This document shows, in pieces, positions 33,042 through 40,756 of a DNA stretch of 53,886 nucleotides. The notes beneath the pieces are model-generated. The model worked only from the letters and a program-made list of their open reading frames with translations, was not told the DNA's origin and ran no database searches. The stretch is taken from assembly GCF_000737715.1 (NCBI RefSeq), contig NZ_JPRN01000022.1, positions 1-53,886 of the forward strand, in the 5' to 3' direction. The position numbers and the translations under genes are program-made. Numbering within the stretch: position 1 is the stretch's first letter; each line of letters begins with the position of its first letter. The DNA is from Chryseobacterium sp. JM1 (GTDB lineage: Bacteria > Bacteroidota > Bacteroidia > Flavobacteriales > Weeksellaceae).

Positions 33042-33683
33042 ATGGAAAACCTGCACGACAAAAGAAAAGTGTATGAGAAATCCCAACTTATTGAAAGTGA
33101 GATAAAACAAAATCCCATTGAACAGTTTAGAGACTGGTTTTTGGACGCCAGCAACAGCCCGACGGTCTCTGAAGCCAATGCTATGGCGGTTTCTACTTTA
33201 GAAGAAGACGGATGTCCGAGGACAAGAATGGTGCTGCTTAAAGAATATACCTACGAAGGCTTTATTTTCTATACCAACTACGACAGCAAAAAGGGAAAAG
33301 CAATAGAAAACAACCACAAAGCCTGCCTTCATTTTTTCTGGCCCAATCTGGAAAGACAGATCATTATCAAAGCTGATCTTGAAAAAATTGCTGAAAACCT
33401 CAGTGACGGATATTTCCACTCAAGACCGAAAGGAAGCCAGCTGGGGGCTGCTGTATCTCCACAAAGCCACGTAATCCCGAATAAAGAATACCTGGAAGAA
33501 AAATTAAAAGAACTCGAAAAACAATACGAAAACAGCGAAGTGCCAAGACCTGCCAACTGGGGCGGATATATCGCAAAACCTTATGAAATTGAGTTCTGGC
33601 AAGGCAGACCCAACCGTCTCCACGACAGGATTATTTATCAGCTGGAGGATGTGGACTGGAAGATTTCACGACTGGCACCATAG
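33042..33683 (+). CDS. pdxH: Pyridoxine/pyridoxamine 5'-phosphate oxidase
   Basis: The 213-aa FMN enzyme oxidises PNP or PMP to PLP, the cofactor needed by the aminotransferases nearby. Visible signatures are CPRTRMVLLKEYTYEGFIFYTNYDSKKG (FMN contacts, about 58-85, read in parts), SRPKGSQLGAAVSPQSHVI and the C-terminal EFWQGRPNRLHDR. The start MENLHDKR is usual. The 24-nt gap to divergent algH holds the end of a TGAGTA/TACTCA inverted repeat (33006-33022) that spans the algH start codon. Confidence 0.93.
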   Translation: MENLHDKRKVYEKSQLIESEIKQNPIEQFRDWFLDASNSPTVSEANAMAVSTLEEDGCPRTRMVLLKEYTYEGFIFYTNYDSKKGKAIENNHKACLHFFWPNLERQIIIKADLEKIAENLSDGYFHSRPKGSQLGAAVSPQSHVIPNKEYLEEKLKELEKQYENSEVPRPANWGGYIAKPYEIEFWQGRPNRLHDRIIYQLEDVDWKISRLAP

Positions 33684-33987
33684 GAATTAAAGCTAGAGAT
33701 TGGAAGTTAGAAGTTAGAAATTGGATACCGGAAGTTCTGGTAGAGAAATTGGTCTTTGTGGTCTTTTCTATCCATCTATTGAGTCTGATTTTCTATATCT
33801 AAAGAGATGTCATTTAAAATTCAATAGGAGTGGGCTTTAGTCCGCTTTCCCTTTATATACATTTCAGCAGCTTCAGCCAAAACCTAAAAATGATAAAAAC
33901 ATTAAAGGAATCTGTAAATGCCTTCCGGATTCTACGGATGATGCTATTTCAGGGTAGCTGAGATTCTCGAAGCCACCTATGCCCACA
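33684..33987. other. Gene-free interval with repeats
   Basis: No gene is supported. It contains a simple TTAGAAGTTAGAAATTGG run (33700-33725) and one copy of a palindromic repeat (33953-33978). Confidence 0.55.
33953..33978 (-). repeat. Palindromic intergenic repeat, copy 1 of 3
   Basis: The arms GGTAGCT and AGCCACC (one mismatch) enclose an 11-nt spacer; on the minus strand it begins GGTGGCTTCGA. The same arm and spacer pattern occurs at 42632-42656 and 42744-42770. Confidence 0.65.
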
Positions 33988-34014
33988 AAAAAAGCCGCTT
34001 CCTAAGAAGCGGCC
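33988..34014 (-). terminator. Terminator of the HU gene
   Basis: On the minus strand, GCCGCTTC and GAAGCGGC (8 bp, loop TTAG) are followed by a seven-T run (33988-33994 on the plus strand reads A). Confidence 0.9.
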
Positions 34015-34038
34015 CTTGATTTTTTTTAATCTGAATGA

Positions 34039-34329
34039 TTATTTTTTCTTAGCACCAGAAACTGCATTAGATAAATCAGCTCCTGCTTTGAATTTAGCAA
34101 CTTTTTTAGCAGCAATTTTGATCGGTTTTTTAGTTGCAGGGTTGATACCTTGTCTAGCAGCTCTCTCAGCTACTGAGAAAGTACCGAAACCTACTAAAGA
34201 AACTTTTCCGTCTTTTTTCTTTAGAGTAGTAGTTACATTACCAATGAATGATTCTAAAGCAGCTTTAGCTGCAACTTTAGTGATTCCTGCATCTTTTGCG
34301 ATTGCGTCGATTAATTCAGACTTGTTCAT
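34039..34329 (-). CDS. hup: HU-family DNA-binding protein
   Basis: The 96-aa nucleoid protein bends and packs DNA as a dimer. MNKSELIDAIAKDAGITKVAAKAAL forms the two-helix base. KVSLVGFGTFSVAERAARQGINPATKKPIKI carries the beta-arm with the R-x-x-R-x-G-x-N-P-x-T motif and its intercalating Pro. The C-terminus is Lys-rich. It has a strong promoter and terminator and is monocistronic. Confidence 0.95.
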   Translation of the reverse strand: MNKSELIDAIAKDAGITKVAAKAALESFIGNVTTTLKKKDGKVSLVGFGTFSVAERAARQGINPATKKPIKIAAKKVAKFKAGADLSNAVSGAKKK

Positions 34330-34363
34330 AATTTTTAATATTAAAGTTAGTTCGTAATTATAG

Positions 34364-34393
34364 CAAATATAATACTATTTTCTAATTGTGCAA
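34364..34393 (-). promoter_or_regulatory. Promoter of the HU gene
   Basis: On the minus strand TTG (34393-34391) is followed after 19 nt by TATATTTG (34371-34364), the best promoter match in the window. The leader to the ATG is about 30 nt. Confidence 0.7.
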
Positions 34394-34716
34394 TTATTTT
34401 ATTAAAAGTTATAAAAAAATTTTGCTTTTCGGTGAAAACAGTTAAAATATGATAATTTGACTTTTCACGTAAAATCTACGTTACGGCTCACTAAAATCAT
34501 GCCAAATGCTTATGAGTATTGACTTTAGCAAAAAATTAATATTATTTCCTTCATTTATTAAATCCTGAATTTCGTATAAACTATTAATATTTTTAAGGAT
34601 ATGTTTGCATAATTTATAATTAATGACTTGAAAACTTGTGTAATACAAAATTAAATAGCTGGATTCGTGGGAGTTTTAAATTGATTTCAAAAGGCGGATT
34701 TATTAATTTTTATTAA
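34394..34716. other. Gene-free AT-rich interval between hup and panD
   Basis: No gene is seen. TATGTTTG (34600-34607) looks like a -7 box on the plus strand and could start a transcript with a leader of about 120 nt for panD. Confidence 0.4.
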
Positions 34717-34724
34717 TAAATTTG
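34717..34724 (+). promoter_or_regulatory. -7 box (TAAATTTG) exactly 4 nt before panD ATG
   Basis: It is a perfect TAnnTTTG match ending 4 nt from the ATG at 34729, which would make panD leaderless. A second box at 34600-34607 is an alternative start. Confidence 0.45.
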
Positions 34725-34728
34725 CAAC

Positions 34729-35079
34729 ATGTTAATAGAAGTTTTCAAGTCTAAGATCCATAGGGTACGGGTTACGGCCTCAGACCTTAATTATATTGGG
34801 AGTATAACGATCGACGAAGATCTTATAGAAGCTGCCGGTCTGGTAGTGGGAGAAAGGGTCTATATCGTCAATGTGAACAATGGAGAGCGTTTTGATACCT
34901 ACGTTATCAAAGGGAAAAGAAAATCCGGAGAAGTATGTCTGAACGGGCCTGCCGCAAGAAAAGTACAGCGTGATGATATCATTATTATTATTGCTTACGC
35001 GCAGATGACACCTGAAGAAGCTAAAGTCTTCCAGCCGAAGATTGTTTTCCCGGATGAAAAAACCAATCTTCTAACCTAA
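34729..35079 (+). CDS. panD: Aspartate 1-decarboxylase proenzyme
   Basis: The 116-aa protein makes beta-alanine for pantothenate and coenzyme A. It self-cleaves at Gly24-Ser25 (NYIGSITID) to create the pyruvoyl cofactor. Further signatures are Lys10 region KIHRVRVT, the catalytic-site NGERFDTYVI and CLNGPAARKVQ. Length is typical. The membrane-protein gene starts 3 nt after its stop. Confidence 0.94.
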   Translation: MLIEVFKSKIHRVRVTASDLNYIGSITIDEDLIEAAGLVVGERVYIVNVNNGERFDTYVIKGKRKSGEVCLNGPAARKVQRDDIIIIIAYAQMTPEEAKVFQPKIVFPDEKTNLLT

Positions 35080-35082
35080 TCC

Positions 35083-36111
35083 ATGGATAAAAAATCAAAA
35101 AATCCTTTAAAATCAATACTAACAATAGTAATATCGCTTGCTTTTGCAGGCTTTTTTTTATGGCTGGCCTTAAAAGGTCTTGATTTTAAAGTGATTAAAG
35201 CATCTTTGGCGAAAGCTAATTATCTCTGGGTACTTTTCGCATCTGTATTTGGTATTCTGGCTTACTGGTTCAGAGCCGTGCGTTGGAACCTGATGCTGGA
35301 ACCTATGGGACATAGGATTTCAAATTCAAACTCACTGTGGTCTATATCTTTCGGATATCTGATGAATCTTACCATCCCAAGAAGTGGTGAGCTGGCGAGA
35401 GCTACTGCTTTATATGGTGTGGAAAAGGTTCCGGTTGACAAATCTTTTGGGACCATTATTCTGGAAAGAGTGGTAGACCTTATATGTATGATGGGTTTTC
35501 TGGGGCTGACATTACTCTTTAAATATGAAGCGATTCTGTCTTTTTACGAAAATTCAGGCGTTAATATTAATCCAAATAAGGTATTGCTGGTTCTTTTGAT
35601 ACTGGCTGGAGGTACGGTGGGATTCTTTATATTCAGAAAGAAACTTGCAAACGTTCCGTTTTTAGGAAAGATCGTGAATTTTATTGACGGAATTTTCGAA
35701 GGACTGGCAACCATATTTAAACTGAAAGAAAAAGGGAAATTCATTCTGTATACATTAGGAATATGGATTTCTTACTACTTTGCAGCGTACTTAGTATGCT
35801 TTGCACTTCCTGAAACCTCTGATTTTACCATTGCTGACGGCTTCTTCATTATTGTGGTCGGCACCCTGGGAATGATTATTCCTGCCAGTGGCGGGATTGG
35901 GGCTTTCAATCTGGCGATGAAGTTCGGTTTTATGGCTCTTTTTATCTCTATGGGTAAAAGTGCGGAATTAGGAGGCGAAATGGGACTGACCTATTCATTT
36001 ATTTCACTTCCGCTGCAAATTACCATCATGCTGGTCATGGGATTGATCTCTATTCCGATGCTGGCTAAAGCAAGAGCAAAAGCTGTTTCCGATCAGGAAT
36101 TTAAAAATTAA
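35083..36111 (+). CDS. Lysylphosphatidylglycerol-synthase-type transmembrane (flippase-like) protein
   Basis: The 342-aa membrane protein has about eight helices and the signatures of the MprF/AglD flippase domain: YWFRAVRWNLML (about 63-74), NLTIPRSGELARA (about 104-116), a middle ILERVVDLICM and GMIIPASGGIGAFN. The catalytic lysyl-transferase part of MprF is absent. It would move a lipid-linked molecule across the membrane; the cargo is unknown. It is close behind panD, a frequent flavobacterial pair. Confidence 0.85.
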   Translation: MDKKSKNPLKSILTIVISLAFAGFFLWLALKGLDFKVIKASLAKANYLWVLFASVFGILAYWFRAVRWNLMLEPMGHRISNSNSLWSISFGYLMNLTIPRSGELARATALYGVEKVPVDKSFGTIILERVVDLICMMGFLGLTLLFKYEAILSFYENSGVNINPNKVLLVLLILAGGTVGFFIFRKKLANVPFLGKIVNFIDGIFEGLATIFKLKEKGKFILYTLGIWISYYFAAYLVCFALPETSDFTIADGFFIIVVGTLGMIIPASGGIGAFNLAMKFGFMALFISMGKSAELGGEMGLTYSFISLPLQITIMLVMGLISIPMLAKARAKAVSDQEFKN

Positions 36112-36136
36112 TTGTACAGAATTTTTTAATCTATAG

Positions 36137-36165
36137 AAGTCCGGTTTTTTAGCCGGATTTTTTTT
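36137..36165 (+). terminator. Terminator of the panD unit
   Basis: AAGTCCGG pairs with CCGGATTT (one wobble) around an 8-nt loop, then a T run. Confidence 0.75.
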
Positions 36166-36188
36166 ATGCCATTTTTACGCCCATTAAC

Positions 36189-36219
36189 AACCTTATAGGT
36201 TTCCAAAACCTATAAGGTT
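36189..36219. repeat. Perfect inverted repeat, 14-bp stem
   Basis: AACCTTATAGGTTT (36189-36202) and AAACCTATAAGGTT (36206-36219) flank a 3-nt loop. It has no long T run and lies past the terminator, so it is more likely a dispersed palindrome than a second terminator. Confidence 0.75.
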
Positions 36220-36359
36220 TATTATTTTCTCCCGTTAGAAAAAACTGAATAATATGCCACAGTTAGAAGGTCTTGTTTTGAATCAGCAGCCGTATGTTAA
36301 AACCCTATTAAAATTAGACATTTATACTATTGATCGCACGCCATTTATTTTTTTATCAA

Positions 36360-36367
36360 TAAATTTG
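36360..36367 (+). promoter_or_regulatory. -7 box of the Ter operon
   Basis: TAAATTTG matches TAnnTTTG, 57 nt before the first terD ATG. The -33 box is weak. Confidence 0.45.
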
Positions 36368-36424
36368 GTCAGTTCACAAATCAAATTTATCTTAAACAAA
36401 AAATAATTAATAATCTAAAACACT

Positions 36425-37000
36425 ATGGCAATTAATTTACAGAAAGGACAAAAGATCGATATAGGGCTTACAAAAATGACGATAGGACTGGGCTGGGACC
36501 CGAATGAAGGAACAGGTTTCGACTTCGATCTGGATGCTTCTGCTATCATGATTGACTCCGACAGAAAATTAATCAATGAGGAATGTTTTGTTTTTTATAA
36601 TAACCTCCAGTCTCCCGATGGTGCACTGACTCACACAGGAGATGATCCGAGCGGTAAAAACAGTGATGGTGACGATGATGAGGCGATTATTGTAGATCTT
36701 GAAAAAGTAGATTCGAAAGCAGAAGAAATACTTTTTGTGGTCACTATTGAAGATTTTGAAAGAAGAAAACAGAACTTCGGACAGGTGAGAAATTCATACA
36801 TCAGAATTGTGGATAACAGCACCAACCAGGAGATCGCAAAATATGAACTGGATGAGGATTTCTCCATCGAAACCGGCGTAGAATTCGGAAGACTGTACAA
36901 AAGAAACGGAAGCTGGAAATTTGAAGCTTCAGGAATCGGTTACAGAGCAGACCTGGCTTTCTTCCTTGAGAAATACTACAAAGGACAGATCATTAAATAA
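36425..37000 (+). CDS. TerD-family Ca2+-binding stress protein 1
   Basis: The 191-aa cytosolic protein has the TerD beta-sandwich: IDIGLTKMTIGLGWDPN, FDFDLDASAIMID, and the acidic calcium loops GDDPSGKNSDGDDDE (about 76-90). IVTIEDFERRKQNFGQVRNSYIRI and YELDEDFSIETGVEFGRLY follow. TerD proteins bind Ca2+ and act in tellurite, phage and envelope stress responses. It is the first gene of a six-gene set. It starts MAINLQKGQ like the next gene, showing duplication. Confidence 0.92.
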   Translation: MAINLQKGQKIDIGLTKMTIGLGWDPNEGTGFDFDLDASAIMIDSDRKLINEECFVFYNNLQSPDGALTHTGDDPSGKNSDGDDDEAIIVDLEKVDSKAEEILFVVTIEDFERRKQNFGQVRNSYIRIVDNSTNQEIAKYELDEDFSIETGVEFGRLYKRNGSWKFEASGIGYRADLAFFLEKYYKGQIIK

Positions 37001-37030
37001 TTATATTTTCAAATACACAAAACGATAACT

Positions 37031-37702
37031 ATGGCAATTAATTTACAGAAAGGTCAAACGATTGATTTAAGAAAAAATGACCGTGGAGAAAGTGTTTACG
37101 ATCTTTCAAAAGTAACGATCGGTTTAGGATGGGATGTAAGAAAGCAGGGCGGTTTTTTTGGGAAACTGTTCAGCAAAGAAGCGGAATATGATCTTGATGC
37201 CGTCGCATTTCTTTTAGACGGAAACGGTAAAGTAGCCAATCTTGGAAAAACAGTACAGACGAATGACGGAAGACAGATCGCGCTCTACCAGGGTGATGTG
37301 GTTTTCTTTAATTCCATGCAGCATCCAAGCGGAAATATATGGCTGACCGGAGACAACAGAACCGGTGCCGGAGATGGTGATGATGAGCAGATCATCGTTA
37401 AACTTGACCAGCTGGATGAAAGCTATCAGAAAATATTATTCCTGGTGACTATTTATCAGGGAAAACAAAATAACCAGCATTTCGGAATGATCGAGAATGC
37501 CTTTATCAGAGCCGTAGATGCGAAAGGTAAAGAGATTACAAAATACAGTCTTTCAGGTGATTCCAGTATGAATGGTAAATGTGCAATGGTTTTTGCCGAA
37601 GCTTACCGTCACAATGGAGACTGGAAGTTCCGTGCTATCGGAGAACCTCACCAGACGGATAACTTTATAGAAATCCTGAAGCAATACGCGTACAGCAATT
37701 AA
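37031..37702 (+). CDS. TerD-family Ca2+-binding stress protein 2
   Basis: The 223-aa paralogue shares the MAINLQKGQ start and the fold but has an inserted DRGESVYDLSK segment and a loop GGFFGKLFSKEA. Calcium-type acidic loops are GDNRTGAGDGDDEQ (about 116-129). It ends with MVFAEAYRHNGDWKFRAIGEPH. The 30-nt gap to the first gene implies one transcript. The extra segments make it closer to the longer TerD subgroup. Confidence 0.9.
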   Translation: MAINLQKGQTIDLRKNDRGESVYDLSKVTIGLGWDVRKQGGFFGKLFSKEAEYDLDAVAFLLDGNGKVANLGKTVQTNDGRQIALYQGDVVFFNSMQHPSGNIWLTGDNRTGAGDGDDEQIIVKLDQLDESYQKILFLVTIYQGKQNNQHFGMIENAFIRAVDAKGKEITKYSLSGDSSMNGKCAMVFAEAYRHNGDWKFRAIGEPHQTDNFIEILKQYAYSN

Positions 37703-37725
37703 ACCTGAATATTTATCAAACTCAA

Positions 37726-37763
37726 AAGCCGGCAGGGAAGTTTTCAACTTCCGCTGCCGGCTT
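37726..37763 (+). other. Strong intercistronic hairpin without T run
   Basis: AAGCCGGCAGGGAAGTT pairs with AACTTCC and CTGCCGGCTT (17 bp, one bulged G) around a TTC triloop. It sits between the second terD and the first vWA gene. Because no T run follows, transcript processing or stability control is more likely than termination. Confidence 0.7.
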
Positions 37764-37781
37764 CAGAATTAATACCATACC

Positions 37782-38420
37782 ATGAGCAGGAGATTATTAG
37801 CATACTTTTTACTGGATACTTCAGGTTCTATGAACGGAGAGCCCATCCAGGCACTCAATAACGGATTTAACGGGCTGATAAGCATGCTCCGTGCAGATCC
37901 GCAAGCGATGGACAGTCTCCATCTGAGTGTGATTACTTTTGACCGTGAGGTTAAAAATATCATTCCATTAACGGATCTGGCCAGTTTTTACCCTATGGAA
38001 ATCACCTGTCCGGACAGTGGACCTACCCATACCGGTGCGGCATTGGAGATGGTTTCGGAGCTGGTGAAGAAAGAACTGATCAGAGGTTCTTCGGATGAAA
38101 AAGAAGACTGGAGGCCGTTACTTTTTATATTTACCGACGGAAAACCATCCGATATCCAGAAATACAGACAGATGATCCCTGTGATCAGAGATCTGGAATT
38201 TGGAGCTATCGTAGGCTGTGCTGCAGGTCCAAAAGCAGATGAACAGTTTCTGAAGGAGCTTACAGACCATGTTGTAAAACTGGATACCACTGATGCGATC
38301 ACGCTTTCCTCATTTTTCAAATGGGTAAGTTCATCCATCACAATGGGAGGGAAATCGCAGGGAACGGGAGAAAGTACACCGTTGCCGCCGCCGCCATCCG
38401 AGCTTAATATTATTATCTAA
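37782..38420 (+). CDS. vWA-domain protein, TerY type
   Basis: The 212-aa protein is a single von Willebrand A domain. The metal-ion-dependent adhesion site begins DTSGS (residues 12-16), with the second and third loops at THTGAAL (about 87) and FTDGKPSD (about 122). TerY proteins act with a PP2C phosphatase and a kinase, and all three are present here. The tail is Pro-rich (PLPPPPSE). It lies behind the intercistronic hairpin. Confidence 0.88.
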   Translation: MSRRLLAYFLLDTSGSMNGEPIQALNNGFNGLISMLRADPQAMDSLHLSVITFDREVKNIIPLTDLASFYPMEITCPDSGPTHTGAALEMVSELVKKELIRGSSDEKEDWRPLLFIFTDGKPSDIQKYRQMIPVIRDLEFGAIVGCAAGPKADEQFLKELTDHVVKLDTTDAITLSSFFKWVSSSITMGGKSQGTGESTPLPPPPSELNIII

Positions 38421-38442
38421 ATCACTTGTCTTACTATACATC

Positions 38443-39486
38443 ATGAGAAGACTTCCCATTTATTTTTTAGTCGATGTCTCCGAATCTATGGTTGGAGAGC
38501 CTATTGAGCAGGTACAGGAAGGTATTGCCAATATCATCAGAGAATTAAAGAAAGACCCGTATTCCCTGGAAACGGTCTATATTTCCATTATAGGTTTCGC
38601 GGGAGAGGCTGAGGTCATTACGCCGCTTCAGGATATCATCAGTTTTTATCCTCCGAAGATCCCGATTGGAAGCGGAACGTCGCTGTCTCAAGGTTTAATT
38701 AAAGTCATGGACTGCATAGACCGGGATATTGTGAAAACGACTTACGACAGAAAAGGCGACTGGAAACCTATCGTTTTTCTTTTTACAGACGGCGTTCCTA
38801 CCGACGATGCCACAAAAGCGATTGAAAGATGGAACAATAAATACCATGGAAAGTCCAATACGATCGCAGTGTCGATAGGAGAAAATACCAATTATAAACT
38901 GCTTGGGACATTGTCTGACAACGTTTTGCTGTTTAATAATTCTGATGAAAATTCCTATAAAGAGTTTTTCAAATGGGTGACAGATTCCATTAAAACAACC
39001 AGCCAGAGCGTTACCGAAGCCAATAAAGAAGGCATTAACCTTTCCAAGATCGATTCTATTATTCTCGAAAAAGTAGATCCTGAACTGGAACAGAAGTTTC
39101 CGGACAATAATTTTGTTGTTTTGAACGGGAAATGTTCAGAAACGGAGAAACTGTATTTGATGAAGTTTAAAAAAACATTCGCCGAGTCCAGTATACCGGG
39201 AATGTCTACCAGATATTACCGACTGGATGGAGCCTATAAAATTGACGAAAAATCCTATTACAGGCTTTCCGCTTCCCAGAAAAATAATCTGAAAATTTCG
39301 ATTGAAGAACTACAGGGAGGAACATCTTGTCCTCACTGTGCCAATCCCATCGCATTAGCAACCTGCTCATGTGGCGGAATTCACTGCCTGAAAGGAGAAG
39401 GGTACAACAAATGCCCATGGTGCGGAACTTCGGATTATTACGGATTTTCCAGCGAAGGATTTGATATTAACCGAACTTTGGGATAA
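38443..39486 (+). CDS. vWA-domain protein with C-terminal zinc ribbon
   Basis: The 347-aa protein has an N-terminal vWA domain (DVSES at residues 11-15, SGTSLSQ near 80, FTDGVPTDD near 113). A middle region of about 100 residues without clear family follows. The C-terminal zinc cluster starts with CPHC at 296-299 and continues with CSCGGIHC and CPWCG. The tail resembles zinc ribbons found on TerY/TerF-like partners. The first MIDAS Ser-Gly-Ser is changed to Ser-Glu-Ser, still a metal-capable pattern. Confidence 0.85.
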   Translation: MRRLPIYFLVDVSESMVGEPIEQVQEGIANIIRELKKDPYSLETVYISIIGFAGEAEVITPLQDIISFYPPKIPIGSGTSLSQGLIKVMDCIDRDIVKTTYDRKGDWKPIVFLFTDGVPTDDATKAIERWNNKYHGKSNTIAVSIGENTNYKLLGTLSDNVLLFNNSDENSYKEFFKWVTDSIKTTSQSVTEANKEGINLSKIDSIILEKVDPELEQKFPDNNFVVLNGKCSETEKLYLMKFKKTFAESSIPGMSTRYYRLDGAYKIDEKSYYRLSASQKNNLKISIEELQGGTSCPHCANPIALATCSCGGIHCLKGEGYNKCPWCGTSDYYGFSSEGFDINRTLG

Positions 39487-39524
39487 CGAAAAGAAATCCT
39501 ATTGCCGAGACCCAACACAAAACC

Positions 39525-40754
39525 ATGGAAAAAGCTCTTATTTACAGAGAAAAAGAAGAATTTAAAGAAGTTCATCTGGTGCTTAAAAATGCCAGTTCAA
39601 AGCAGTTCTATGAATACCATTTTGAGCTGGATGATTTTCCGAATATAAAGATTAAAAATATCGGCAATCTTCAGGAGACAGGACTTACTTTCGAAAACAA
39701 TACAATATCGGGAATTCCATATGTAAACAGTGTCCATGATCTGGATATTGAATTCTATCATATCCATGATGAAAATAGTACGGAGATCAAGAAAGTGCAT
39801 CTGTTCATTAATGCAGATCCGAAAGACCTTTGGAAGAACATTCCATCTGATACCAACGATGTCTATCATAAACCTGATGAAACATCTTACCAGGGGAAAT
39901 TTTTGGATAAAAAAATCACTGTTGTTTCGAAAAGAGGACGTTCCCATGCCCATGAAGGAAAATTCAGAGATGATGATTTTGCTGTAGACGAACTTCCTGG
40001 TGGCTGGAATATTGTTTCAGTGGCAGATGGTGCCGGTTCTGCTGTTATGGCCAGAGAAGGTTCAAGACTGGCGGCAGTTTCAGTGAACAGCTTTTTCAAT
40101 TCAGAAGAAGTTTTAACCAGAATCGAAAGAAATGTTGAAATCGTTTACACTAGCTCTGAACCGTCAAAAGAAATACAGTCTGAAGCCAGAGAAAATGTCC
40201 TAAAACTTCTGTATGAAGGAGTTTTGAATGTATACCATGTTTTGGATCAAACGGCAACAGAGCATTCATTCTCGATAAAAGATTTCCACACGACTTTGAT
40301 TTTTGCCCTGACAAAAAAGTTTGACTTTGGTTATGTTATCCTCACGTTCGGAGTGGGAGATTGTCCGATCAACCTGATCAGTCCTGATTTTTCTGAAGTA
40401 AAGCTTCTGAATCAAATGGACGTTGGAGAATTTGGTGGTGGAACCCGTTTTATCACGATGAATGAGATCTTCAGCGATGATCCGGCTTCAAGATTTGGAA
40501 TGACCTGCGTGAATGATTTTTCCTACCTCGTTTTGATGACAGATGGTATTTACGACCCAAAATTCATGACCGAAAACAAACTTGAAGATATCGACAGCTG
40601 GAAAGCATTCTTTAATGATCTGGCCGGAAACAATGATGACCGGACGAAAGTAGATTTTATTAACGATACCGACATTGACCAACAGCTTCTTACCTGGACC
40701 GATTTCTGGAGCCGCGGAAATCATGATGACAGAACACTCGCCATAATCTATTAA
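39525..40754 (+). CDS. PP2C-family serine/threonine phosphatase with N-terminal beta domain
   Basis: The 409-aa protein has an N-terminal part of about 120 residues rich in strands (KIKNIGNLQETGLTFENNTISG), resembling an Ig-like domain. A PP2C domain follows with metal-binding DDDF (149-152), VADGAGSA (Asp168), GVGDCP (Asp279), LMTDGIYD and a final HDDRTLAII. It should remove phosphate placed by the kinase encoded 2 nt downstream. It is one of the three parts of the TerY-P triad. Confidence 0.88.
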   Translation: MEKALIYREKEEFKEVHLVLKNASSKQFYEYHFELDDFPNIKIKNIGNLQETGLTFENNTISGIPYVNSVHDLDIEFYHIHDENSTEIKKVHLFINADPKDLWKNIPSDTNDVYHKPDETSYQGKFLDKKITVVSKRGRSHAHEGKFRDDDFAVDELPGGWNIVSVADGAGSAVMAREGSRLAAVSVNSFFNSEEVLTRIERNVEIVYTSSEPSKEIQSEARENVLKLLYEGVLNVYHVLDQTATEHSFSIKDFHTTLIFALTKKFDFGYVILTFGVGDCPINLISPDFSEVKLLNQMDVGEFGGGTRFITMNEIFSDDPASRFGMTCVNDFSYLVLMTDGIYDPKFMTENKLEDIDSWKAFFNDLAGNNDDRTKVDFINDTDIDQQLLTWTDFWSRGNHDDRTLAIIY

Positions 40755-40756
40755 AC

